64,000 bases of DNA from Chloroflexota bacterium (GCA_013388735.1 JACAES010000081.1:1-64000), one strand, 5' to 3'; shown: positions 1 to 10,576, counted from the first letter of the stretch. A program made the numbers and translations. Notes: generated from the sequence alone by a model not told the origin.

Positions 1-1184
1 CGCAGCCAGCGTTCGACGCCGTATTCGGCCAGCGTACCCGGCCCGCCGTTGACCTCCATCGCCCACTTAGCCGCCTGCACCGCCACCTCGGCGGTGTAAT
101 ATTTCGCCAGGTGAATCACCAGCCGGCACAGGTGGAAGGCGTCGCCGTAGGGCGGAGTCTGGGCGCGGACGGCATCGGCCAGTTTGACCGACTCCCAGGC
201 CAGGGCAAACGCGCGCTGGAGGGTCGCCAGGTGTTTTTCAAACTGGCGGCGCAGCAGCGGGTGTTCGACGATCGGTTTGCCGAATGCCACACGCTGTTCG
301 GCAAAAACCAGCGCTTCGGCCAGCGCCCGCTGCGCCAGCGCCACGCTGCCGATGCTGTTGGCGATGCGCGACAGGTTCAGCACTTCCAAAATCAGGTAAA
401 TGCCCCATTCCGGTTTGCCCAGCAGGTAAGCCTCGCTGTCGCGCAGTTCGATCTCGCCGGTCGGCACGGAGCGGGTGGCGATTTTATCCTTCAGCCGCCG
501 GATGTGATAGTTTAATGTCCCATCCTGGCGGAAGCGCGGCAGCAGGAACAGCGCCAGCCCGCGCACGCCGGGTTTGCCGCCCTCGACACGCGCCGCCACA
601 ACGGCCACCTCCGCCCCGGCGTTGCTGGTGAAATATTTTTCGCCGGTCAGCAGCCAGCGGTCGCCGTCCTGCCGCGCCGCCGTGTCCACATTCGCGCCCA
701 GGTCGCTGCCGCCGCGAATCTCGGTCATCCAGGTTGCGCCCTGCCACACCGACTCGTCACGCCGCAGCAGGGCTTCCAAAAAACGCGCCTTCAAATCGGG
801 CGTGCCGTATTTGTCCAGCGGCACAGCGGTCGAAAGCGACACGGTATACGGGCAGTACAGGCCGGTATCGTAAAAGCCGGTGATATACCCTACCCGGTAA
901 GCCGCCGCCAGCGAACCGCCGTCGAACGCCCGCCAGACCGCCCCGGCGCGGTAGCCCTGTTTGAGCATTCGCCAGTAGTCCGGCGGGAACAAAATATCGT
1001 CCACGCGCCGGCCAAAACGGTCATGCATTCGCAGCCAGGGCGTGCCGGCCCGGTCAACCACCGCAGAAATCGCCCGGCCTTCGGCCTCCCACCAGCTTTC
1101 GTAAGCGCGCAGCGCGTCGGCTTCCGGCACAGGTATCATCTGTTCGAGAAAATCGGTTGGGGATTTTAAGATCGAAAAAGGCAT
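1..1184 (-). CDS. acyl-CoA dehydrogenase family protein, C-terminus beyond the left edge (absent from ORF track because it is open at the edge)
   Basis: Manual reverse translation from ATG at 1184: MPFSILKSPTDFLEQMIPVPEADALRAYESWWEAEGRAIS...; continuous with DESVWQGATWMTEIRGGSDLGANVDT...WLLTGEKYFTSNAGAEVAVVAAR, typical of acyl-CoA dehydrogenase (AidB-like). Confidence 0.9.
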   Translation of the reverse strand, partial: MPFSILKSPTDFLEQMIPVPEADALRAYESWWEAEGRAISAVVDRAGTPWLRMHDRFGRRVDDILFPPDYWRMLKQGYRAGAVWRAFDGGSLAAAYRVGYITGFYDTGLYCPYTVSLSTAVPLDKYGTPDLKARFLEALLRRDESVWQGATWMTEIRGGSDLGANVDTAARQDGDRWLLTGEKYFTSNAGAEVAVVAARVEGGKPGVRGLALFLLPRFRQDGTLNYHIRRLKDKIATRSVPTGEIELRDSEAYLLGKPEWGIYLILEVLNLSRIANSIGSVALAQRALAEALVFAEQRVAFGKPIVEHPLLRRQFEKHLATLQRAFALAWESVKLADAVRAQTPPYGDAFHLCRLVIHLAKYYTAEVAVQAAKWAMEVNGGPGTLAEYGVERWL

Positions 1185-1282
1185 AACCACGCTCCAATTT
1201 CAGAAAAGGATTTTTCCTACATTGTACCCGCCGCCGGGGGCAAGGTCACGCGCTGCGCCCCATCTCGAATGACAAAATTCAA

Positions 1283-1306
1283 CAAAAAGAGGGCTTTTCG
1301 CCCTCT
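1283..1306 (-). terminator. rho-independent terminator downstream of 1331..2008
   Basis: AGAGGGC-loop-GCCCTCT stem followed by a T run on the minus strand. Confidence 0.7.
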
Positions 1307-1330
1307 TGTGTGCGTCTCTTTACCGGCGCG

Positions 1331-2008
1331 TCAGACGTTTTTCGGCTCGTCGCTGTCCGGCTCGTCCTCGGCCAGCGCCTCGCTGATTTTACGCTCCAGG
1401 TCGGGGTTAATAACGCCGTTGGACTTGCCAGCGGCGCCGACGACCCGCGCCCCGGTGAACAGCGGCGCATCGTCGTTTTTAGCTTTGCCCTTCCCGCCGG
1501 TTTCCCGCCGGAGCAGCAGCAGCACGCCCACGCCGATCAGCAGCAGCGGCAGCGCAAAACTGCCCAGGAAGCCGCCCCTGCCGAAGATCACCAGTTCAAA
1601 CAGCACCGCGCCGGCTATAAAAGCGATGCCACCCCAGCGCACGAGGCCGCGTCCACTCTGGTAAGCGCCCTGGTCGCCGCTGCGCCGCCCCATGTACTGA
1701 AGCGCCATACCCAAAAAAACCGGATATAGCAGCCAGGCATAGGCCCAACTTTCCCAATGGCCGGTCACGTTCTGGTACAGCAAAATCACGCCCGTCCCGG
1801 TGATGATCGCGCCTGGAATCGCCAACCCGGACTGGTTCTTGTCGCCCTGCCCGGCGAAATACAGGAAAGCCGCGCCGGGGATGATGACGAAAAACGGCCA
1901 CAGCGTGCCGAAAATGCTGAAGTTAAATACCTGGGCGAGCAAAAACAGCACGCCCAACCCGATCAGTACCAGAGCTGCCACGCGGCTGCCATTATCCTGC
2001 TGGTTCAT
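1331..2008 (-). CDS. multi-TM membrane protein, DUF5668/LiaF-TM-like
   Basis: 225-aa ORF, several hydrophobic helices, charged C-terminus. Confidence 0.75.
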   Translation of the reverse strand: MNQQDNGSRVAALVLIGLGVLFLLAQVFNFSIFGTLWPFFVIIPGAAFLYFAGQGDKNQSGLAIPGAIITGTGVILLYQNVTGHWESWAYAWLLYPVFLGMALQYMGRRSGDQGAYQSGRGLVRWGGIAFIAGAVLFELVIFGRGGFLGSFALPLLLIGVGVLLLLRRETGGKGKAKNDDAPLFTGARVVGAAGKSNGVINPDLERKISEALAEDEPDSDEPKNV

Positions 2009-2137
2009 AAGATTTGCCCTTCTCCCTCATAACGACAATCTATTTGGGATATACGCAGCACCGCCGGAAGAAGTTGCACGCCGCTTAAAGGCCGTCATGC
2101 GTTTTGCCGCCACAGCAGGGCGATGAAACCGCTTTTT

Positions 2138-2274
2138 GCCCTCACCCCCGTCCCCTCTCCCGAACATGCCTTCGGCACTGGGAGAGGGGCGAAAATCAGC
2201 GGCGTCGCCGTCGTTTCCCCCTTTTCCTGGCTGCGGCGCAGCGGTCGGCAGAAGGGGGTCAGGGGGATGAGGGC
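2138..2274. repeat. dispersed TIR/hairpin repeat, copy A
   Basis: Starts GCCCTCACCCCCGTCCCCTCTCCC, ends GGGGGTCAGGGGGATGAGGGC (inverted match); internal CCCTCTCCC...GGGAGAGGG hairpin. Confidence 0.8.
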
Positions 2275-2305
2275 AAACCGGCAGCGCAGAAGGCTATAAC
2301 GCGCT

Positions 2306-3367
2306 CTACGTCAGCGCCGGCTGCTGGTTGCGGAACGGCTGGTAGGCCGCCACCCATTCCTGGTCATACTTGCGGATATACTCTTCCGCCTTTTCCACCA
2401 GGTCACGGTTGCCGATGAACAGCGGCACGCGCTGGTGCAGGTTATGCGGCTGGATGTCCAGGATGTCGCCCAGGCCGTCCGAGGCATACCCCCCGGCCTG
2501 CTCCGCCAGGAAGGCCAACGCCTGCGCCTCGAACATCAGACGCAGCTTGCCGTAGGGTTCGCCCGGTTTTTGCAGATCGCCGGGGTACACAAACACCCCA
2601 CCCCGCAGCAGATTACGATGAAAATCCGACACCAGCGAGCCGATGTAGCGGTGGCCGAGCGGCTTGCGTCCCTCGCCTTCGATGCCTTGCAGCCACTTGA
2701 TGTAACGCCGCACGCCCGGCGTCCAGTATTTTTCGTTGCCCTGGTTGGCGCTGTAATACATAGCTGTGGCCGGGACGCGGATATTATCGTGACTCAGCAA
2801 AAACTCGCCTACGCCGGGGTCAAGTGTAAAACCATGAACGCCCTGCCCGGCGCTGTAGACCATCATCGTGCTGCTGCCGTAAATGACGTACCCGGCAGCC
2901 GCCAGCCGCCGTCCCGGTTGAAGCACATCTTCCAGCGTGCCATGCTCCCCCTTCGACACCTTGCGGTGAATCGAGAAGATCGTGCCGACGGACACGTTCA
3001 CGTCAATGTTCGATGAGCCATCCAGAGGGTCGAACAGCAGCACATATTTGCCGGTATCAAAACGCGGCGGGATGGGGATGATGTCCTCATGTTCTTCCGA
3101 GGCCATCACACACAGCCGCCCGGTATGGTCATTCATGCGAAAAATGGTCTGGTTGGCGTATACATCCAGCTTTTGCTGCTGTTCGCCGTAAACGTTGTGA
3201 TCCTCCGCCGCGCCCAGGATGCCGGCCAGCCCGGCGCGCGTTGTCTCGCGGGCGATCAGTTTGGCTGCCAGCGCCATGTCGTAAAGCATGGCGCTAAAGA
3301 TACCCGTCGCCCCCGGATACCTGCGCTGCGTCTCCAGAATGTGCCGCTCAATCGTGACCAGTGGCAT
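2306..3367 (-). CDS. fbp: class 1 fructose-1,6-bisphosphatase
   Basis: [71 protein letters not shown] motifs. Confidence 0.97.
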   Translation of the reverse strand: MPLVTIERHILETQRRYPGATGIFSAMLYDMALAAKLIARETTRAGLAGILGAAEDHNVYGEQQQKLDVYANQTIFRMNDHTGRLCVMASEEHEDIIPIPPRFDTGKYVLLFDPLDGSSNIDVNVSVGTIFSIHRKVSKGEHGTLEDVLQPGRRLAAAGYVIYGSSTMMVYSAGQGVHGFTLDPGVGEFLLSHDNIRVPATAMYYSANQGNEKYWTPGVRRYIKWLQGIEGEGRKPLGHRYIGSLVSDFHRNLLRGGVFVYPGDLQKPGEPYGKLRLMFEAQALAFLAEQAGGYASDGLGDILDIQPHNLHQRVPLFIGNRDLVEKAEEYIRKYDQEWVAAYQPFRNQQPALT

Positions 3368-3460
3368 ACTGCATTATCCTCTGCTTAACCATTTTTTAAT
3401 TCCATCCTAGCGAAATCGGCAGATCGGCACAACCGGAATGCGGCCCGGCGCAAAAGGCGC

Positions 3461-5611
3461 TCATTGATTCTGGTCGCGCAGCTGGCGCAGGTAGGCGATC
3501 ACGTCCAGCAGCGCCGCGTCGCTCCAATCCGGGCGTCCGCCGCTGGGTGGCATCGAAACGCCGGTCGTGTTTTCCGGGTGCCCTGCCTCGCGTCCCACGC
3601 GCAGGAAGGCCAGCAAATCCGAGTCGGCGGCGTACAGAATCAGCGGCGAAGTCACCAGCGGCAGCCCCAGCCCGGTCACGCCCTCCGCCTGGAAGCCATG
3701 ACAGCCGGCGCAGGTTTCCTCAAAATACCGTTTGCCACGCTCCGGGTCAGCCTGGACAGAGGCGCTCACCGTCGCGTCGGGCAGCGGCGTCGCCGTCATG
3801 CTGGCGGCAGGGACGGCAGTGGGCAGCGTCGCCTCGACGACCATTTCACCCTTATACACATGATCGGCGGATAAAAATTCCGCGCCGCTGATGACGTAAA
3901 TTTCCCCCGCGTTAACCTGATCGTTGTTCGCGCCGTCGCCGCCCATCGCATTGGGCGCGATGTCTATGATGCCGTCGCCGTCCAGGTCATAAATCGCCAG
4001 CGCGTAGGGCATCATGTCGTTATCGTCCGCGCCGATGATGAACAGCGCCCGCAGACCGTCCGGCGGATCGAACAGCAGGATGCGCCCATCGTCGTTCGGC
4101 AGAACGTCGTCCTGCCCAAAGATGACCACCAGCATCCCCGCGTTGGGGCGAGTCCGGCCATCGTAGCCGGTCGCGTCATAATCCGGCGCGCCGTAAAACA
4201 GGTCGGCAAAACCGTCGCCGTCCAGGTCGCCCACACGCAGGGTATCCCCGGCTTTGGCGTCTGCCTGATCGGGATAGATGACGACGGCGCGGTCGGGCTG
4301 CGGTTCGGACAGATCGAACATCTGCCCGGTGAATGGCTCGTGGGTGTAAATGATCCAGGCTTCCCCGGCTTCATCAAGGTTGTTTTCCGCGCCGTCGCCC
4401 ACCAGCGTCCCCAGAACCAGATCGTTGCGCCCGTCGCCATCCATGTCGCCGACGGCGATTTCCTCACCCAACAGATCGTTGGCATCCGGGCCGTAGATCA
4501 CCGTCACGCTGTTATCAACCGGCTGGCCGTTTTCGTCAATCCAGGCGGCCAGGTCAACCGTCTGGCCGCGCAGGGTTTTCGTGCCGAAGATCACGAACGT
4601 CTCGCCGCCGTTATAACGACGGTTGCGCGGCCCGTCCGCCCCGCCGAACGACAGCCCGCCCAGCCCGCTGGACGCGCGCCACAGGCCGGCGCTGACGATG
4701 GCATCGTCGTAGCCGTCGGCGTTCAGGTCATCGCCCCACACGCACGACCCCATCAGGTCGTCGTAGTCCGCGCCGATGATGCGCGTGGCGTCCGCCGGCG
4801 GCGCAGCCATATCGGTGATCTGGCCGTAAGCCGCCGCCATGTCCGCCCGCCCGTAGATGATCCAGACTTCCCCGGCATTGATACGCCGTTCTTCCACGCC
4901 GTCAGCCTGGTTAGCGCCTATCAGCAGATCGTGGAAGCCGTCGCCGTCAAAATCGCCGCCTTCCACCCACAGGCCAAAGCGGTCTTCGGCAGAAGCGCCG
5001 TAAAAAACGATGACATCTTCCGGCGGCGTGAACAGGTCAATGTCGGCGTGATCGGCAAAGTCCGGGCTGCCGAACAGCACGTAAGCCGCGCCGGCGTTGG
5101 TGCGCCCGTCCTGGCCGTCGCTGTTCTGCGCGCTGAACAGCAGGTCGTCGTAACCGTCGGCGTTGAAGTCCGCTACGTAAGTTTCCGTCCCGGCCATGTC
5201 CCCGGCAGCCGCGCCAAAAATGGTGAAAACCGTCTGGCCGGGCTGCACCGTGTCCATGCCAATCTGCCCCTCAATCGCACACAGGTTCATGACGATACGG
5301 ACATGCCCGACGCTGCCGCGCCACGCGCCCATCAGCGAATGGGTGGCGTTCTGCCCGGTGATGGCAATATCGCCGCAGCCGTTGCCGTCAAAATCGCCGA
5401 TGTCGAGCGGCTTGCCGGTGGTCGAAGCCCCGGCAGGCGAATCGTAAAAGGCGAACAATCCGGCCTGCGTGATGAACTTTAAATCCCAGGTCTGCGCTCC
5501 GGTCGGGCGGATTTCTTCTTCGTCGTCCTGCGCCAGCGCCGGCAGCATGGCGGCGGCCACCATCACCAGCGCCGCCAGCATCCCAAACATGAATTTTCGA
5601 CTTCCAGACAT
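3461..5611 (-). CDS. secreted FG-GAP (integrin-like propeller) repeat protein with C-terminal cytochrome c domain
   Basis: Signal peptide; repeated DFDGDGxxDLLxG motifs; C-terminal CAGCH heme motif with VIAYLRQL ending. Confidence 0.9.
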   Translation of the reverse strand: MSGSRKFMFGMLAALVMVAAAMLPALAQDDEEEIRPTGAQTWDLKFITQAGLFAFYDSPAGASTTGKPLDIGDFDGNGCGDIAITGQNATHSLMGAWRGSVGHVRIVMNLCAIEGQIGMDTVQPGQTVFTIFGAAAGDMAGTETYVADFNADGYDDLLFSAQNSDGQDGRTNAGAAYVLFGSPDFADHADIDLFTPPEDVIVFYGASAEDRFGLWVEGGDFDGDGFHDLLIGANQADGVEERRINAGEVWIIYGRADMAAAYGQITDMAAPPADATRIIGADYDDLMGSCVWGDDLNADGYDDAIVSAGLWRASSGLGGLSFGGADGPRNRRYNGGETFVIFGTKTLRGQTVDLAAWIDENGQPVDNSVTVIYGPDANDLLGEEIAVGDMDGDGRNDLVLGTLVGDGAENNLDEAGEAWIIYTHEPFTGQMFDLSEPQPDRAVVIYPDQADAKAGDTLRVGDLDGDGFADLFYGAPDYDATGYDGRTRPNAGMLVVIFGQDDVLPNDDGRILLFDPPDGLRALFIIGADDNDMMPYALAIYDLDGDGIIDIAPNAMGGDGANNDQVNAGEIYVISGAEFLSADHVYKGEMVVEATLPTAVPAASMTATPLPDATVSASVQADPERGKRYFEETCAGCHGFQAEGVTGLGLPLVTSPLILYAADSDLLAFLRVGREAGHPENTTGVSMPPSGGRPDWSDAALLDVIAYLRQLRDQNQ

Positions 5612-5644
5612 CCTTCACCCATCCACAGGACAGAAGCCTGTCAT

Positions 5645-7507
5645 CTACAACGAGAGCAGAAACGCGATCAGATCATCAAGCTGCTGGCGGGTCAGCCCGC
5701 CGGCGACGCTGTGTACCGGGTCGGTGCGCGTCAGCACTTCTTCCAGCGTTTGCGCCACGCCGTCGTGCATGTAGGGCGCGCTTGCCCACAGCCCGCGCAG
5801 TGTGGGCGTATCGAACGATTCAAACGTTTCCAGCGAAAAGGCCGCGCCGGACAGGTTGTGCTGCTGCAAGTCGGTGTACAGCGGCGGCGTGTGGCAGCCA
5901 CAGTTGGGCGAGCCGCTCAAAAACAGCATCATGCCGCGCTGAGCGGACTCGCTGAGCGAGCCGTCCGGCTGGCGGTAGGGGCTGGGCCAGGCTTCCAGCG
6001 AGGCGACGTAGGCCGCCAGCGCGTCCAGGTCATGCGACCGCCCGGCGTCCACCTGCGGCAGCGTCGGGTCGAACGCGCCGGAAACAATCAGGCCGTCGCC
6101 CAGCATGACGTTGCGAATCTGGTCTTCGATGGTGTCGTGCAGTTCGGCCATATCGCCGGCCCAGTTGTAAGGCGGCAGTTCCGCCGCGTCGCCCAGGGGC
6201 GGCGTATTACGCGGGCCGCTGCGGAAGTTAATCCAGGTGCGCGCATCGGCACCGCCGTCGAAGTGGCAGGTAGCGCAGCTTATCGCGCCGTCGCTCATCA
6301 CCGGCGCGCCGGCTCGGTGGAACAGAACCTTGCCCCGCAGCAGCAGCGCATCCAGCGGCAGATCGGTCACGCGGATCGTATGCTGCACCTGATGACCGGT
6401 GGTCTGAATAATCGAAACCGTGCCGTCCAGGGCATTCAGCACGAAAGCCCGCCCGCCGTCCACCACGATTCCGCGCGGGTTAGCGCCCACCGGAATACGC
6501 GCCTGCATGACGCGCGAAGCCGGGTCTACCGCCACCACCGCATCGTTCCCGGCCAGTACGACGTAGAGCGTTTTTCCGCCGGCGTCAAAGGCGGCGTCGA
6601 AGGGCATGTTGGCCGCTTCGTCCAGCATCGAGACGGTTAAACGCGCGTCACGATCACCGGCCAGGCGCATCACGTCCAGCACGCCGACGACCGGAAACCA
6701 GTCCTGCATATACTGAAGCGAAACCAGCGCCAACCCGGTGCGCGTCTGCGGGATGTAGGCTCGCCGCCCATCGGGCGAAAGGATGATGGCGGATGCCAGA
6801 TTGCCGTCCGGCTCGACGTTCACCGAACCGACGACGACCGGCGTTCGCTGCACGTTGATGGCGGTCACGTAGCCGCTGTACAGGTGGGTACTCAGCAGCC
6901 AGTCGCCGCTGATCGCCAGCGCGGCGGGCGCGTCCGGCACCGGCACGCGGTACAGCACCTCGTCCGATTCGAGGTTGACGACCGCGATTTCGTCATCGGC
7001 AAAACAGCTTACGAAGGCGCGCCGCCCGTTCGTCACCACGCCATAGGGCATATGGCCGACCGGCACGACTCGCTCTAACGTCCCCGCCGCCAGCGCGACC
7101 ACCGCCAGCGCGTTATCGCCGCGCAGCGTGACCAGCGCATAAACGCCGTCCGGGGTGATGGCGACCGCGCGCGGATCATTCCCGACCGGGATTTCCGCCT
7201 GTACCCGTTCGGTTTGGATATCCACCAGCGTGATCGAGCCGCTGTCCGCGTTGACCGTCACCAGCGTATCACCGGCCAGCGCCAGCATTTTGCTGGACTG
7301 AGCGTTCAGCAGCGGCGGCAGTTCCGGCAGCGGCCTTGGCGTGCTGATCGGCGTCAGATACAGCGGGACGGCTGTCACCTCGTGCGTCGCGGTCGGGTCG
7401 AAGGCCGGCTGCCCGCGTCGGACGGGAAAAGCTTCTTTCGCGCCGCAGGCCGCCAGCGCCGCCGGCAACAGCGCCATCATCAGAAACCGGCGAAAACAGA
7501 CTTTCAT
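5645..7507 (-). CDS. YVTN beta-propeller / di-heme cytochrome c peroxidase-like lipoprotein
   Basis: Lipobox-like AALAAC; YVTN-type repeats (VPVGHMPYGVVTNGRRAFVSCF); CATCH motif; MHDGVAQTLEEVL peroxidase-like tail. Confidence 0.85.
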   Translation of the reverse strand: MKVCFRRFLMMALLPAALAACGAKEAFPVRRGQPAFDPTATHEVTAVPLYLTPISTPRPLPELPPLLNAQSSKMLALAGDTLVTVNADSGSITLVDIQTERVQAEIPVGNDPRAVAITPDGVYALVTLRGDNALAVVALAAGTLERVVPVGHMPYGVVTNGRRAFVSCFADDEIAVVNLESDEVLYRVPVPDAPAALAISGDWLLSTHLYSGYVTAINVQRTPVVVGSVNVEPDGNLASAIILSPDGRRAYIPQTRTGLALVSLQYMQDWFPVVGVLDVMRLAGDRDARLTVSMLDEAANMPFDAAFDAGGKTLYVVLAGNDAVVAVDPASRVMQARIPVGANPRGIVVDGGRAFVLNALDGTVSIIQTTGHQVQHTIRVTDLPLDALLLRGKVLFHRAGAPVMSDGAISCATCHFDGGADARTWINFRSGPRNTPPLGDAAELPPYNWAGDMAELHDTIEDQIRNVMLGDGLIVSGAFDPTLPQVDAGRSHDLDALAAYVASLEAWPSPYRQPDGSLSESAQRGMMLFLSGSPNCGCHTPPLYTDLQQHNLSGAAFSLETFESFDTPTLRGLWASAPYMHDGVAQTLEEVLTRTDPVHSVAGGLTRQQLDDLIAFLLSL

Positions 7508-9222
7508 GGTACGCTCACCGTTTGCCGTTCCATCAGCATATCGGGCGTATCCCAGCCCTTGCTGTCCATCAGGGCGATGAACGCCCGGCGCAGGTACAGC
7601 CGCGCGTCCACCGTCACGCCCTCCACGCCGACAGGCGCGGCAAAGGTATAGGCGGTTTCGTCGGTCGCCAGCGCCGGTATGCGGTTATCGCTCACCAGCC
7701 GGGTTGGCCGCCAGTAAGCATAGGTCGGCGTTTCGCCGGTATAAAAATCGGCCAGGATTTTGGCGTACAGCACGCCCGGCAGCCCGGCATAATACCCCGC
7801 CGCCGGGTCGCCCTCGCCGCCCCAGGCCGGAATAATCGGGCCGTCCACCAGCGCCAGCGGCTGCCCGCTGCCGTCCGCCGCCTGAACCAGCAGAATCATG
7901 CTGCGCAGCGGGTTATCGGTCGGGATGTGATGCCCCGCGCCCGTGTTGGTCACGCGGACGATCACCTGCAAAGTATCGCCCGCGCGCCGTGTTTCGACCG
8001 CCAGCACGGCGGTATGTTCCAGCAGCGCTGCGTCTGCCGCGCCGGGCATCCGGTGGCTGAAGATCGTGTTCGGGTCGCGGGGGGCAAGCTGCTGCGGGTC
8101 GTCCGGGGGGAACTGCACGAACGTGGTCGCGCCGGTGTGCGGCATGTGGCAGTCCTGGCAGGTCTGGCCGGTGACGGGATCGCTGTAGGGGCTTTCCAGC
8201 CATTCGCCAAAGCTGTTATAGATTTTAACATCCCAGAACTGGCCGGTGTGACAGGTCGCGCACAGGCGGCTGTCGTCCTGCAAGGCGGAATAAATGTCGT
8301 CGCCGGAAGTGTCGTCAAACGGCCCGATGAACACCTGCCCGCCTTCGGGCGGGCGCAGGAACTCCAGCGACAGCACGCCCGGCAGACCGGGGTCAGGCAG
8401 GCCGTCCGGGCGCAGCTTCACATCCTGGATTTTGTGGCAGAAATCGCAGGTGATACCTTCCTGCGCCACCCCTTCGGCCAGGTTCGGGTCGGCGTGATAG
8501 GGCTGCTGTAACGCCAGCACCGGCACATGGCAGGCCGCGCAGGCGCCGCTCATGTCCGGGAAATCCAGCCGGAAGCCCGGCCCCACGCCATCCTGCCCCA
8601 TCGAAGGCGATACCGGCACGCTCAGGCCCTGCGCCGGGTCGAAGCGATACGTTGTGGGCGCGCCCGGCGTGCCGTCCAGCGTCGTGCCGTTGTACAGAGA
8701 CAAAAAGCGCGGGTTGGTCGCCGCGCCGGAATGGGCATCCAGCAGCCATTCGTCAACCGGCATCGCGCCGTCCGTTTCGCCCGTCCGCTCCACATGGCAG
8801 TGCGCGCAGGCGTTCGGGTCATCCATGTCCAGCAGCGGGCTGACGAACGTATAATCGGGGTTGTCGCCGGTTGGGTGGCGTTTCAGCAGCAGAATTGCGC
8901 CGTCCGGGGTGGTGAAGTCGGCGGCATCCCCCCCACCGATGAAGTAACCCGGCTTCCAGGCGGTCAGCTTTGCGCCGGCGTCCTCGATGTTTAGCCGGAA
9001 GTTCCCGTCCGCGTCCGTCAGAACATAATTTTCGCTGCCGCGCACGCGCACGACCGCCCCGGCCACCGGGCCGGTTGCGTCCGTGACGAGGCCGCGCGCC
9101 AGGGATTGTCCCTGCCCGTTCAGCCAAACCGCGCCGGCGACCGCTGCGATCATCACCGGCAGGATGATATAAACGATTTTGGGCCTAAAAACCATGCGCA
9201 TATCACTCAAGCGATCTGGCAA
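7504..9222 (-). CDS. multiheme cytochrome c with N-terminal carboxypeptidase-regulatory-like domain
   Basis: Five CxxCH motifs: CAHCH, CAACH, CDFCH, CATCH, CQDCH; overlaps the next gene by 4 bp. Confidence 0.88.
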   Translation of the reverse strand: MPDRLSDMRMVFRPKIVYIILPVMIAAVAGAVWLNGQGQSLARGLVTDATGPVAGAVVRVRGSENYVLTDADGNFRLNIEDAGAKLTAWKPGYFIGGGDAADFTTPDGAILLLKRHPTGDNPDYTFVSPLLDMDDPNACAHCHVERTGETDGAMPVDEWLLDAHSGAATNPRFLSLYNGTTLDGTPGAPTTYRFDPAQGLSVPVSPSMGQDGVGPGFRLDFPDMSGACAACHVPVLALQQPYHADPNLAEGVAQEGITCDFCHKIQDVKLRPDGLPDPGLPGVLSLEFLRPPEGGQVFIGPFDDTSGDDIYSALQDDSRLCATCHTGQFWDVKIYNSFGEWLESPYSDPVTGQTCQDCHMPHTGATTFVQFPPDDPQQLAPRDPNTIFSHRMPGAADAALLEHTAVLAVETRRAGDTLQVIVRVTNTGAGHHIPTDNPLRSMILLVQAADGSGQPLALVDGPIIPAWGGEGDPAAGYYAGLPGVLYAKILADFYTGETPTYAYWRPTRLVSDNRIPALATDETAYTFAAPVGVEGVTVDARLYLRRAFIALMDSKGWDTPDMLMERQTVSVP

Positions 9223-9346
9223 ACGATGCCTGAGAGCCTGTCTCTATCGCCAGAAAAAGCATCCCTTTGCAGTTTAGCCGGGCGTCACATTCCCCGAAAT
9301 ATCCGGTGTAACCACTTCCAGGTGAGAAAAATCACAATATACCGGC

Positions 9347-10576
9347 TCAGGCTTGCGCCATCTCTACGCCCAGATTCGGGTCTCGCGTCAGGACGGCGGC
9401 CAGCGCCGGATTGATCGGCAGACCGCCGGCGAACACCTCGACCGCTTCAGGCCGCCCGCCGCGCATACTTTCCCAGGCCAGGTTGATGTAGGTCGGGGTT
9501 TCCGGCTCGGCCAGCGCGTCGAAGGCCGGAAGGGTCTGGTACAGGGCGGCGGCTTCCTCGCCCCAGTAAACGCGCACGAACCACCAGTTCAGGCCGTTGG
9601 CTTCGGCGGGATACGGGTCGCCGTTCAGCGCCTCGGCGGGCGTCTGGTTGCGCGCCCACAGCAGCGTGAGCAGGGCGATCTGGTCATGGCCGACCACATC
9701 ATCCGACGCCAGGATGACCGGCTGCGCCAGCGGCAGATGATAGCCGCTGTCCGGCCCGTAAGTGGTGAGCGCCTGGTCAACCAGCGTCAGCGTCAGGCGC
9801 ATTTTGTCCACAAGCTGCGGGATGGTGTTCAGCTCAACGATCTTTTCATGAAAGGTGGCGGCATCCCGATGCAGCACCATCCGGCTGTGATCGCCGATCC
9901 AGCCGACGGCGTTTTTCATGCCCAGCGTCGCCCCGGCCAGGACGTGTTTGCCCAGGCGCGGCAGATTGATGATGTGATCCACGCGGTCAAGGATTTCGGC
10001 CACCCGCAAATCGTCGCCCCAGTGGTGTTCGATCTGCGGGATACCGGGGATATAGGCGCTTTCAAAGGGGACTTCCTCAAAACAAAATACTTCCGCCCCG
10101 GCAGCTTCGGCGGCGTCCAGCAGCCCGTTCTGGCGCATGTTCTCGCGGGTCGAACCGATCGTTTCGGTGGGCAGATGCCGGACGAACTGCGCCCCGCTCA
10201 TGTCGCCCACATAGACCGTACCCGCGCCGGCTTCTTTCAACAGCGTCACCACGCCTTCCAGCACCGCCGGGGACGTGACCGACGGCGGGCTGTAGTTGGA
10301 ATTGCTGGCGACTTTGACGAAAACGCTTTCGCCTTCGCGCAGCCAGCTTAAATCCGTGACGCTGAGCATGGCGTCCCGCACGGCCTGGGTGGTCAGCGTG
10401 GCCGCCGGGTCAAAGGTATGCAGCAGCACGCGGCTGTTGGGGCCGACGGCCTGCTGCACACGCGCGCCGGACAGCGAAGCCAGCCGCACGCCGCCGGACA
10501 TCAGGCCGGCCAGACCGGCCCCGGTAAGCCTGAGAAAATCGCGGCGCGAAACCTTGTTCAGAGATTCGGGTTTCAT
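9347..10576 (-). CDS. DUF362 domain protein with Tat signal
   Basis: SRRDFLRLTGAGLAGLMSGG twin-arginine leader; DUF362-like body (INLPRLGKHVLAGATLGMKNAVGWIGDHSRM). Confidence 0.85.
   Translation of the reverse strand: MKPESLNKVSRRDFLRLTGAGLAGLMSGGVRLASLSGARVQQAVGPNSRVLLHTFDPAATLTTQAVRDAMLSVTDLSWLREGESVFVKVASNSNYSPPSVTSPAVLEGVVTLLKEAGAGTVYVGDMSGAQFVRHLPTETIGSTRENMRQNGLLDAAEAAGAEVFCFEEVPFESAYIPGIPQIEHHWGDDLRVAEILDRVDHIINLPRLGKHVLAGATLGMKNAVGWIGDHSRMVLHRDAATFHEKIVELNTIPQLVDKMRLTLTLVDQALTTYGPDSGYHLPLAQPVILASDDVVGHDQIALLTLLWARNQTPAEALNGDPYPAEANGLNWWFVRVYWGEEAAALYQTLPAFDALAEPETPTYINLAWESMRGGRPEAVEVFAGGLPINPALAAVLTRDPNLGVEMAQA

Noticed and set aside
4340-5482. 380-aa + strand ORF
   Set aside because: Antisense to the FG-GAP repeats; its internal repetitiveness just reflects the sense repeats.
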